A DNA stretch of 11,883 bases from CAYUJH01 sp964394585 (GTDB lineage Bacteria > Bacteroidota > Bacteroidia > Cytophagales > Flammeovirgaceae): NCBI GenBank assembly GCA_964394585.1, contig CAYMYI010000119.1:1-11883 (forward strand). The letters are read 5' to 3'. The translations under genes and the position numbers were made by a program. The notes below the pieces were generated by a model, which was not told the DNA's origin, searched no databases, and saw only the letters and a list, made by a program, of their open reading frames with translations. The first letter of the stretch is position 1. Each line of letters starts with the position of its first letter. Shown here piece by piece: positions 5,546-11,883 of the stretch.

Positions 5546-7600
5546 TTATTCTGATATCATTTTTACAAATTCTTCTTCTGTGAGCAAAGGGATATTTAAT
5601 GATTCGGCTTTGCTAAGTTTTGAACTCCCTGCTTTATCGCCCACTAACAAATAATTCAATTTGCCCGACACTGCGCTCACTACTTTGCCGCCGTGTTGCA
5701 CTATGAGTTTTTTCAATTCTTCGCGTTCATACTTTTGGAAAACTCCTGATATAACAAAGCTATTTCCTGCCAAAATATTGCTTGATTGCATACTTTTTCT
5801 GCTTTCAGCCTGTAACTGTACCCCATGCTGCTTCAAACGTTCAATGTGGTTTCTGTTAGTGGCGTCTTCAAAATACTGTACTACACTTTCGGCGATTTTA
5901 TCACCAATTTCGGGCACTGCGATGAGTTCTTCAGCGGTAGCGTGCATCAAGGCTTCTACAGAAGGAAAAGCTTCTACCAGTTTTTCGGCTACGGTGCTGC
6001 CTACATAGCGAATCCCCAGCCCAAATAAAACCTTCGCAAACGGAACTTGTTTTGAGTGCTCTATACCCTGCAAAATATTTTCTGCCGATTTTTCCCCGAA
6101 ACGCTCTAACGAGATGAGCTGTTCTTTGGTAAGCTCATACAAGTCGGCGGGCATAGTTACCCATCCTTTCCGGATTAGTTGCTCTAACGTTTCCGGTCCT
6201 AAACTATCCACATTCAGTGCTTTCCGCTGGATGAAATGCTCAAGCCTACCCCGTATTTGTGGAGGGCAACCTTTCGCATTTGGGCAGTAGAATGCTGCTT
6301 CGCCTTCGAGGCGCGCTAAGGGTGTTTGGCAAGCTGGGCAGTTCGCTATAAACCGAATGGGGTGGGCATTGGGTACGCGTTCCGATAGGTCAACCCCTGT
6401 TATTTTAGGAATAATTTCTCCACCTTTTTCTACATAAACGAGGTCGCCTTCGTGCAAATCAAGCCGTTCTATCTCATTGGCGTTGTGCAACGAAGCGCGT
6501 TTTACAGTTGTACCTGCGAGTTGTACCGGCACTAGGTTTGCTACCGGTGTAACAGCCCCTGTACGCCCTATTTGGTAGGTTACTCGCTCGAGTTTAGTCA
6601 GTGCACGCTCCGCTTTGTATTTGAAAGCGATTGCCCAACGTGGATTTTTCGCCGTAAATCCTAGGGCTTTTTGGAAATCGATGCTATTCACTTTTACGAC
6701 TACCCCATCGGTTTCAAGGGGCAGCTCCAAGCGTTTTTCTTCCCATGTATCAATGTAAGCCATTACTGCCTCCAAGTTTGCGCAAAGGGCATACGTGGGC
6801 GAAACAGGGAATTTCCATGCTTCTAGCTGTTGAATCGAAGCTTCGTGTGTAGGAAAATTGAGATTTTCCCCGAGTAAAGAATACACATAGCACGAAAGCC
6901 TACGCTCAGCCACCACACGCGAATCTTGCATTTTGAGCGTTCCCGAAGCAGCATTACGCGGATTTGCCAAAGGTGAAAGCTCCTTCCTCCCTGCGGCTAC
7001 ACGCGCTTCGTTTTCTTGGGCAATCGCTTCGTTGAGTTCTACAAAACGCTGTTTGGAAAAATACACTTCGCCTCGCACTTCAAACCGAGGTGGCACTTGT
7101 TCTCCTTCTACTTTTAAAGGAATCGATCGGATAGTTTTTGCATTGAGGGTGATGTCGTCGCCTTGCGTACCATCGCCGCGAGTTGCCGCCCGAACGAGAT
7201 AGCCATTTTCGTACAGTAAGCTAATGGCAACCCCATCGAACTTTTGCTCGCAGAAATAGGCTATCTGATTTTCAGTACCCAATGCTCGCTTTATGCGCTG
7301 ATCGAAGGCGGCTAATTCGCTTTTCTCGTAGGAGTTTCCTAACGAAAGCATCGGGTAAGTGTGCCGAACAGTCGGAAATTCTTTGGTAATGCCCCCTCCT
7401 ACCCGCTGAGTGGGCGAATCGGGCTTTTTTAAATCGGGGTACTCCGTTTCTAAAGCAATCAATTCTGCCAAAAGCTGGTCAAATTCATAATCTGAAATTT
7501 CAGGAGAATCTTTCAGGTAATACAGCTCGTTGTGGCGGTTAATTTCTTGCGTTAACTCTGCAATACGTTTAGCTGCATTTGCTTGCTTGGTAGTTGCCAT
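5546..7600 (-). CDS. ligA: NAD+-dependent DNA ligase LigA
   Basis: LigA seals nicks in duplex DNA during replication and repair, using NAD+ as AMP donor. The product is 684 residues, the normal bacterial length. An N-terminal Ia domain (about 1-75) has the NAD+-contacting HNELYYLKDSPEISDYEFD segment (23-41). The nucleotidyltransferase domain follows, with the AMP-acceptor lysine Lys120 in KFDG, RGDG (141-144), GEVY and LANPRNAASGTL (211-222). The OB fold holds GRTGAVTPVANL (345-356). A four-cysteine zinc site (Cys421, 424, 439, 445), a helix-hairpin-helix region (about 495-580) and a C-terminal BRCT domain (about 607-684, AGSSKLSKA) complete the enzyme. I chose the ATG at 7600 because the longer frame to 7651 would overlap the HIT gene. 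A GGGAAGG stretch sits just upstream. All key residues are present, so it should be active. Confidence 0.98.
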   Translation of the reverse strand: MATTKQANAAKRIAELTQEINRHNELYYLKDSPEISDYEFDQLLAELIALETEYPDLKKPDSPTQRVGGGITKEFPTVRHTYPMLSLGNSYEKSELAAFDQRIKRALGTENQIAYFCEQKFDGVAISLLYENGYLVRAATRGDGTQGDDITLNAKTIRSIPLKVEGEQVPPRFEVRGEVYFSKQRFVELNEAIAQENEARVAAGRKELSPLANPRNAASGTLKMQDSRVVAERRLSCYVYSLLGENLNFPTHEASIQQLEAWKFPVSPTYALCANLEAVMAYIDTWEEKRLELPLETDGVVVKVNSIDFQKALGFTAKNPRWAIAFKYKAERALTKLERVTYQIGRTGAVTPVANLVPVQLAGTTVKRASLHNANEIERLDLHEGDLVYVEKGGEIIPKITGVDLSERVPNAHPIRFIANCPACQTPLARLEGEAAFYCPNAKGCPPQIRGRLEHFIQRKALNVDSLGPETLEQLIRKGWVTMPADLYELTKEQLISLERFGEKSAENILQGIEHSKQVPFAKVLFGLGIRYVGSTVAEKLVEAFPSVEALMHATAEELIAVPEIGDKIAESVVQYFEDATNRNHIERLKQHGVQLQAESRKSMQSSNILAGNSFVISGVFQKYEREELKKLIVQHGGKVVSAVSGKLNYLLVGDKAGSSKLSKAESLNIPLLTEEEFVKMISE

Positions 7601-7613
7601 ACCTTCCCAAAAA

Positions 7614-8006
7614 TTAGAGGTGAACGCGAATTTTTTCAGCCGTTGCCGCAAGTTCTTCCGAAGTAGGTTTCAACTTTGGGTTTGCAAAATTGATATCCGA
7701 CATAGTATGGATGGGCACTAAGTGAAGGTGTGCATGGGGCACTTCTAAGCCGATTACCGCCGTGGCGATGCGTTCACAAGGAATCGCTTTTTGAATGGCA
7801 ATTGCAATTTTTTTACTGAAAACGTGCAGCCCAGCGAGTAGTTCATCGTCAAGGTCAAACATATAGTCAATTTCTTGTTTCGGGATGACTAACGTATGCC
7901 CTTCTTTTAGTGGAAAAATATCGAGAAAGGCATAATAGCGGTCGTCTTCTGCAATAGTATGCGAGGGAATTTCCCCTTGAATGATTTTGGTAAATAGGCT
8001 TGCCAT
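7614..8006 (-). CDS. HIT-family nucleotide hydrolase/transferase (HINT-like)
   Basis: This 130-residue histidine-triad protein would cleave AMP from phosphoramidate, acyl-AMP or adenylated substrates. The N-terminus has the family's KIIQGEIP (7-14), followed by DIFPLKEGHTLVIPKQ (29-44). The catalytic triad His91-x-His93-x-His95 lies in VPHAHLHLVP (89-98). The N-terminal zinc cysteines of some HINT proteins are absent. The start at 8006 is preferred over an open extension to 8261, because that would run through a terminator, a promoter and the end of the phytase gene, and because KIIxGEIP normally lies near the N-terminus. ligA begins 13 bases after the stop, so the two are co-transcribed. The natural substrate is not shown by sequence; the link to an AMP-transferring ligase is suggestive only. 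Confidence 0.93.
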   Translation of the reverse strand: MASLFTKIIQGEIPSHTIAEDDRYYAFLDIFPLKEGHTLVIPKQEIDYMFDLDDELLAGLHVFSKKIAIAIQKAIPCERIATAVIGLEVPHAHLHLVPIHTMSDINFANPKLKPTSEELAATAEKIRVHL

Positions 8007-8023
8007 TGTCTGTTTTTTTAAGG

Positions 8024-8057
8024 CAAAAGTAGGGAATTTGCCCGGATAAGCCATCAA
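8024..8057 (-). promoter_or_regulatory. Bacteroidota-type promoter of the HIT-ligA operon
   Basis: On the minus strand an exact TAnnTTTG (TACTTTTG, 8031-8024) follows a TTG at 8057-8055 by 23 bases, the long end of the accepted spacing. The start would be near 8017, leaving only about 10 bases before the HIT ATG at 8006. This supports the short HIT start and independence from the phytase transcript. Confidence 0.65.
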
Positions 8058-8093
8058 CTGCTCCAAGCATTTGTACAAAACACAAAATAAGAA

Positions 8094-8124
8094 AACACCT
8101 CTACAGCAAAGCAATAGAGGTGTT
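8094..8124 (-). terminator. Rho-independent terminator of the phytase transcript
   Basis: A perfect 10-bp inverted repeat (AACACCTCTA, 8094-8103, with 8115-8124) encloses an 11-base loop. It lies 27 bases after the phytase stop. On the minus strand it is followed by a T-rich stretch (TTCTTATTTTG). It separates the receptor/phytase unit from the HIT-ligA promoter. Confidence 0.88.
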
Positions 8125-8151
8125 GAATAAGACAATGAAAAAGAGTTATAC

Positions 8152-9288
8152 TTATTGCGCTGCATTACCGAGGTCGTTCCCGGCAATATCTTCCCATTTG
8201 TATAGTTGAAAGGTTTTATTATCAGACATAGCAACGAATAACCCATTGGGGAAATCGGCATTGAACGCTACGGCACTCACTTCTGAACCATCGCTTTCAT
8301 TGGTAGAAACTTTCACCGATTTGATGAGCGTATGGGCATGTGGATTGTCCGGTTCGCCTTCTCGCTTATAAATATTGAAACGGTTGGCTTGCTGGTCGGA
8401 AACTAAGATGTACCCCGTACCATTTTCCATCGGATAGATGGAAATACCTTCGTGGTCTTCTGTAAAATCATTTTGTCCGAAGAAGGCTAGCTCTTCGTTA
8501 CCTTTTTCCGGGTCGGCGTAATATTTACGAATTCCCGCGCCTTCGTCAGAATAATATACATAGCCCAGTTCATCGTCTACGGCAAGGGCTTCAATTTCAT
8601 TGAGTCCGCTAAAGTTTCCAAATTTGCGTACCAAAGTAGCTTTCACCGCGCCGTTGCCGTCGTCTTCAAGCAAATATTGCCACAAATATGTGCCATCGGT
8701 AGGGCCTGTTTTTCTGCCTATAATGGCAAAAATTGCGCCGTCAGCAGGGCGCTTGTACAAAGTTACACCCATCAAATCGCGGTGTTCCACCCCGGTTTCT
8801 CCTTCAAACATAGGCAAGCCGCCGTTGTCTATTGGCTGCATATCAGGCACGCTAAAAATTCGAAGGTTGTGCGTTAAACGCTCTCCTGTTACGGCAATAT
8901 CTACCGGTTTGCCTCCTAATAGTAATCCGTATTCAATATCTACATTATTAGGGCGTTTTAAGCCTTTCACTACCTTATCGGCAACAATTTTTCCTTTTAA
9001 ATCGAATACGTATAGCGCACCGTCTTCGTCTTTATCAGTTCCTACAATAAGGCTCTGCGAAGCATCTTCGGGGTTTACCCAAATGGCGGGGTCGTCGGTA
9101 TCGTAAATCACCGTATCGGTTACATAAAGCGGTGTCACTGTGTTATCATCTGAAACTTTAGGAGTTGATACTGTTTGTGCCTCTGTGGTGCTGGCGTCGT
9201 TTTGGGCGGTTTTCTCAGAAGATTGGCAAGCAGAAAGCAAGGCTGCGCCAATCATCACTCCGCCGAGCGATTTTTTTATTTTTTCCAT
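8152..9288 (-). CDS. Lipoprotein beta-propeller phytase (3-phytase)
   Basis: This 378-residue beta-propeller phytase would be a calcium-dependent enzyme releasing phosphate from myo-inositol hexakisphosphate. Residues 1-21 form a lipoprotein signal with lipobox LSAC (Cys21), and a low-complexity linker runs to about residue 50. The protein should therefore be anchored to the outer membrane, possibly surface-exposed. Phytase motifs appear in order: DTDDPAIWVNP (63-73), GALYVFDLKGK (90-100), RPNNVDI (112-118), IEALAVDDELGYVYYSDEGAGI (232-253, calcium/phosphate-binding acids) and EDHEGISIY (277-285). NGLFVAMSDNKTFQLYKWEDIA closes the last blade. The length fits a six-bladed propeller plus signal and linker. 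It lies 78 bases downstream of a TonB-dependent receptor on the same strand, an arrangement in which the receptor would import the phosphorylated or dephosphorylated product. The ATG at 9288 directly precedes the signal peptide. Confidence 0.93.
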   Translation of the reverse strand: MEKIKKSLGGVMIGAALLSACQSSEKTAQNDASTTEAQTVSTPKVSDDNTVTPLYVTDTVIYDTDDPAIWVNPEDASQSLIVGTDKDEDGALYVFDLKGKIVADKVVKGLKRPNNVDIEYGLLLGGKPVDIAVTGERLTHNLRIFSVPDMQPIDNGGLPMFEGETGVEHRDLMGVTLYKRPADGAIFAIIGRKTGPTDGTYLWQYLLEDDGNGAVKATLVRKFGNFSGLNEIEALAVDDELGYVYYSDEGAGIRKYYADPEKGNEELAFFGQNDFTEDHEGISIYPMENGTGYILVSDQQANRFNIYKREGEPDNPHAHTLIKSVKVSTNESDGSEVSAVAFNADFPNGLFVAMSDNKTFQLYKWEDIAGNDLGNAAQ

Positions 9289-9312
9289 AATACAAGAAAG
9301 TTATTGGTGAAG

Positions 9313-9353
9313 AAGAACCCAAACAACCGAGCAAACGGCTATTCAGGGTTCTT
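9313..9353 (-). promoter_or_regulatory. Intercistronic stem-loop between receptor and phytase genes
   Basis: The 8-base arms AAGAACCC (9313-9320) and GGGTTCTT (9346-9353) are exact reverse complements. Inside them, 9325-9329 and 9336-9340 form a second 5-bp stem with one G-U pair around a 6-base loop. No T-run follows on the minus strand, so it is not a simple terminator. It could stabilise or divide the mRNA so that receptor and phytase are made in different amounts. The role is inference. Confidence 0.45.
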
Positions 9354-9366
9354 GCAAACTGATTTT

Positions 9367-11883
9367 TTATTTGTTTTTGTTGAAGATGTCGAATTTCAAG
9401 CCTGCATTGAAACGCACATTGTAGTACTCCATCTGCATAGTACGGCTGCTCACACCTTGGTAGTAACGTAGCGGCTGGTTGGTGAGGTTGTTCACTTCTA
9501 CGAAGAAACGCCATTGCGGAGTAAATGCATACGACGCGTTGAGGTCTACGAACAACTGCTTATCGTAATAGCGATCGGTGAAGGAGTCGTCAGCAACCTC
9601 GTCGATGTAGGCATCGGCAAAGTTCATAGAGGCACGAAGCACCAATTTTTTGGTTTCAAACGAAAGCGATGCATTGAACATGTGTGGTGTAGTACCTGGC
9701 AAAGCAAGTTCTTCGCGGAGTTCGCCATCTTCGTTGCGGATACCGGTTGCGTCTGAATCGGTATAGGTGTAGTTCAGGTAGATTCCCAAACCTTTCCAAA
9801 TGCCAGGTAAGAAGTCTAACTGACGCTGGAAGGCTACTTCAAAGCCGTACAAGTTAGCTTCAGCTCCATTTTGTGGCTGGAACAAATCGAAATTATCTAC
9901 CAAGTTATCGCTAAAATCGCTTTGGCGTGAGATGAAAATGAAATCGTCGAGATTTTTGTAGAACACCCCAGCTGACACCAAACCAATCGATTCAAAATAG
10001 TTTTCCGCAGAGAGATCGAGGTTCATGGCAAGAGTCGGCTGCAAATCGGGGTTTCCTAAGAAAAGCTCTTCATCTTCGTTGCGCTGGTCGCGGTAGGGTA
10101 CTAAGTCGAAGTAGTTTGGGCGAGCGATGGTGTTTGTCCAAGCAAAGCGGAAAATCATATCGTCGGTAGCACTGTAGCGAAGGTGTAAACCGGGAAGAAT
10201 GTTCGTGTAGCTATCGCTATTCGTGATAGTTCCTTGTAAGTCTTCTTCGTCTAGCACGCTATTTCCGGTGTATTCAACAGAAGTGTGTTCCAAACGTACA
10301 CCGGCGATCATCGAAAGTTTTGGCGTGATGTTCTGATTCACCATGATGTATCCCCCTGTAATGACTTCGGTAGCCGTGAAGTTTTCAGCGAGGTACTCAT
10401 CGGGCTTATCTTCAAACTCAAACAAGCTCCCATTTTGAAGGTCTAAACCTCCTAAAAACTCACGCGAAGCAAACTCACCGGCTTGGTATTGGCTTCCTGC
10501 CAAGAAATCGGGGTCGGTAAAATCGGCACGGGTTACATCGGCAAGCGTTTCGAACTGATCATTCAGTGGCGAGTATTCGCCAAAAGTATTGTTTCTTTCT
10601 TTGTCTTTAGAACGAAGACGCCCTCCCATTTTCAAGAAACCTCCTTGCCCGAAAATATTTAGTGGAAGTTCAAGGTCTATTCTAGCATTGAAATCCTCGT
10701 CTTTTGTGAATTGTGTTTCGTCTGAAATTAAGTCTAACTCAAACAAATCAAGCGTAAGCGCCGCAGGATTGGTAGGAGTTACCAACGGGAACTCTGTATC
10801 GGTTACATCTACATTTAGGGCGAACGGTTCATCGGTTACAAAATTGATGTAGCGTTCGTTCAACCGCTCTTCTGAAGCACGGGCATACGTTGCCATCCAA
10901 GTCAGCTTGGCTTTGCCGCCAATCAGGTGATCGCCATTTAAAGATAGGTTCCACACGCGTTGGTCTTCCAAACGGCGGTTATCGATGCGGTCGTTGCCTA
11001 ACCCTGCTTTGGTTTCGCGTTCTGCTACCCCTTCGAAACCAGTAATGGTCTGAGAGTTATCGGCAAAAATGGGTTCGATATCAGTATAAACGATGCGGTA
11101 ACGATTTTCCCAGTCGTCGCGCCAGTTGTACATCGAGCGAAGGAAGATTGTATGGTTGGGGTTAAACTTATAGTCTAACGAAAGTGAGAAACTTCTACGC
11201 ACGCGTTGCAGCTTGTAAACCCTTTGGTCTAACTCGCTTACAAATGGATCTACTTCAAATTCAACATCTTCGCCATTAATTTCATTTTCTCCTTCATTGC
11301 TCCATTCAGCCTCTACGTTGTCTGACCCAAATTGATGATTGTTGTACGATGCGCTAGCAATTACCCCGAATTTATCGTCAAAAAAGCGATTTCCTACAAT
11401 GAGGGCTCCAGTCCAAATGGGTTTTTCAGCAAGGAAATTATACCCGCTCGCAGCCGTTCCCGAAACTCGGAATCCGCTAGGAGCCGCACGCGTTACCAAG
11501 TTCACAGCACCACCGATAGCATCGGCGTCCATATCGGGCGTTAGCGCTTTGTTTACTTCAATGGTTTGAATCATATCGGCAGGGATAAGGTCGAGCTGAA
11601 CTGAGCGCACTTCTGCTTCGGCAGAAGGCATGCGTTCACCGTTGATCATTACCGAATTCAAGCGAGGTGCCGTTCCGCGAATTAGCCCAAAACGTGCTTC
11701 GCCTTGGTCGTTCTGAATTGTGATTCCAGGAATCCGCTTCATAGCATCGCCAATGTTCGCATCGGGGAAACGGCCAATTTGATCTGCCGCCACAATGTTA
11801 GTGATGTTCAAATTGGTACGCTGCTGGTTCAGTGCTTTCGCTTGCCCTTTCAAGCGGTCGCCCAGTACGAGTACCTCATCGCC
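9367..11883 (-). CDS. TonB-dependent outer-membrane receptor, 5' end beyond the window
   Basis: At least 838 residues of a TonB-dependent receptor are visible. The frame is open to the right edge (first codons GDEVLVLGDRLKGQ), so the signal peptide, any N-terminal carboxypeptidase-like domain and the TonB box lie outside. Counting from the edge, the plug domain covers about residues 25-135, with RIPGIT (50-55), LIRGTAPRLNSVMINGERMP (67-86) and DADAIGGAVNLVTR (119-132). That last motif is typical of the Xanthomonas/Caulobacter-type receptor subfamily. The rest is a long beta-barrel of alternating aromatic strands, with NYTYTDSDATG and FFVEVNNLTNQPLRYYQG near the end. The barrel finishes at FDIF, followed by four residues (NKNK). 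The linked phytase downstream suggests uptake of phytate-derived or other organophosphate compounds; the substrate itself is not readable from sequence. It would draw energy from an ExbB/ExbD/TonB system. Confidence 0.95.
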   Translation of the reverse strand, partial: GDEVLVLGDRLKGQAKALNQQRTNLNITNIVAADQIGRFPDANIGDAMKRIPGITIQNDQGEARFGLIRGTAPRLNSVMINGERMPSAEAEVRSVQLDLIPADMIQTIEVNKALTPDMDADAIGGAVNLVTRAAPSGFRVSGTAASGYNFLAEKPIWTGALIVGNRFFDDKFGVIASASYNNHQFGSDNVEAEWSNEGENEINGEDVEFEVDPFVSELDQRVYKLQRVRRSFSLSLDYKFNPNHTIFLRSMYNWRDDWENRYRIVYTDIEPIFADNSQTITGFEGVAERETKAGLGNDRIDNRRLEDQRVWNLSLNGDHLIGGKAKLTWMATYARASEERLNERYINFVTDEPFALNVDVTDTEFPLVTPTNPAALTLDLFELDLISDETQFTKDEDFNARIDLELPLNIFGQGGFLKMGGRLRSKDKERNNTFGEYSPLNDQFETLADVTRADFTDPDFLAGSQYQAGEFASREFLGGLDLQNGSLFEFEDKPDEYLAENFTATEVITGGYIMVNQNITPKLSMIAGVRLEHTSVEYTGNSVLDEEDLQGTITNSDSYTNILPGLHLRYSATDDMIFRFAWTNTIARPNYFDLVPYRDQRNEDEELFLGNPDLQPTLAMNLDLSAENYFESIGLVSAGVFYKNLDDFIFISRQSDFSDNLVDNFDLFQPQNGAEANLYGFEVAFQRQLDFLPGIWKGLGIYLNYTYTDSDATGIRNEDGELREELALPGTTPHMFNASLSFETKKLVLRASMNFADAYIDEVADDSFTDRYYDKQLFVDLNASYAFTPQWRFFVEVNNLTNQPLRYYQGVSSRTMQMEYYNVRFNAGLKFDIFNKNK

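Noticed and set aside
7614..8261. Longer HIT protein beginning at 8261
   Set aside because: The extra 85 codons run through the phytase 3' end, a terminator and the likely promoter, and the HIT family N-terminus fits the ATG at 8006.
8600..9106. 168-codon open frame on the plus strand opposite the phytase gene
   Set aside because: It is fully antisense to the phytase and resembles no protein family I know; it is explained by the codon use of the opposite strand.
9215..9514. Open frame on the minus strand overlapping the end of the receptor and the start of the phytase
   Set aside because: It lies in another frame across two well-supported genes and has low-complexity, uncharacteristic composition, so it is a shadow frame.
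1..11883. A hidden defence, mobile or CRISPR system
   Set aside because: All reading frames of substance belong to recognisable metabolic, transport or repair genes. I saw no spaced direct repeats, transposase, nuclease or toxin-antitoxin signatures.

Overview
The window looks like chromosomal DNA of a Bacteroidota species (Cytophagia/Saprospiria-like, probably aquatic). The signs are a TonB-dependent receptor paired with a lipoprotein phytase, the ExbB/ExbD/ExbD arrangement with a lumenal ExbB extension, near absence of Shine-Dalgarno sequences, and Bacteroidota-type promoters (TTG ... TAnnTTTG) in front of several genes. Every gene I can support lies on the minus strand, so transcription runs from right to left. 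No phage, transposase, CRISPR or plasmid genes are visible.

Reading in the direction of transcription: (1) 11883-9367 is the 3' part of a large TonB-dependent outer-membrane receptor whose start lies beyond the window. It is followed by a lipoprotein beta-propeller phytase (9288-8152) that ends in a strong hairpin terminator (8094-8124). Together they look like a phytate/organophosphate acquisition pair. (2) 8057-4968 is a compact housekeeping operon: a promoter, a HIT-family nucleotide hydrolase/transferase, NAD+-dependent DNA ligase LigA, and a small protein resembling the Bacteroidota DUF6913 group, with gaps of 13 and 2 bases. (3) 4922-3532 is a short-chain type acyl-CoA dehydrogenase with its own promoter and terminator. 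An assembly gap (10 N plus vector-like sequence) interrupts it, and the same stretch of the gene appears on both sides in two diverged versions. (4) 3409-2738 is a flavin reductase-fold enzyme carrying the Glu/Tyr/Lys active-site lid of iodotyrosine deiodinase. (5) 2548-2457 is tRNA-Ser(GGA). (6) 2384-148 is a proton-driven energy-transduction operon: exbB, a three-helix membrane protein of unknown function, and two different exbD genes, closed by a rho-independent terminator at 94-125.

The regions link functionally. The ExbB/ExbD proteins would supply proton-motive energy, through a TonB encoded elsewhere, to receptors such as the one at the right edge. The rest is core metabolism and DNA maintenance. 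I see no clearly new multi-gene system. The items most worth a second look are the deiodinase-like enzyme, the HIT-LigA-DUF operon, the unexplained membrane protein inside the exb operon, and the chimeric-looking join in the acyl-CoA dehydrogenase gene.
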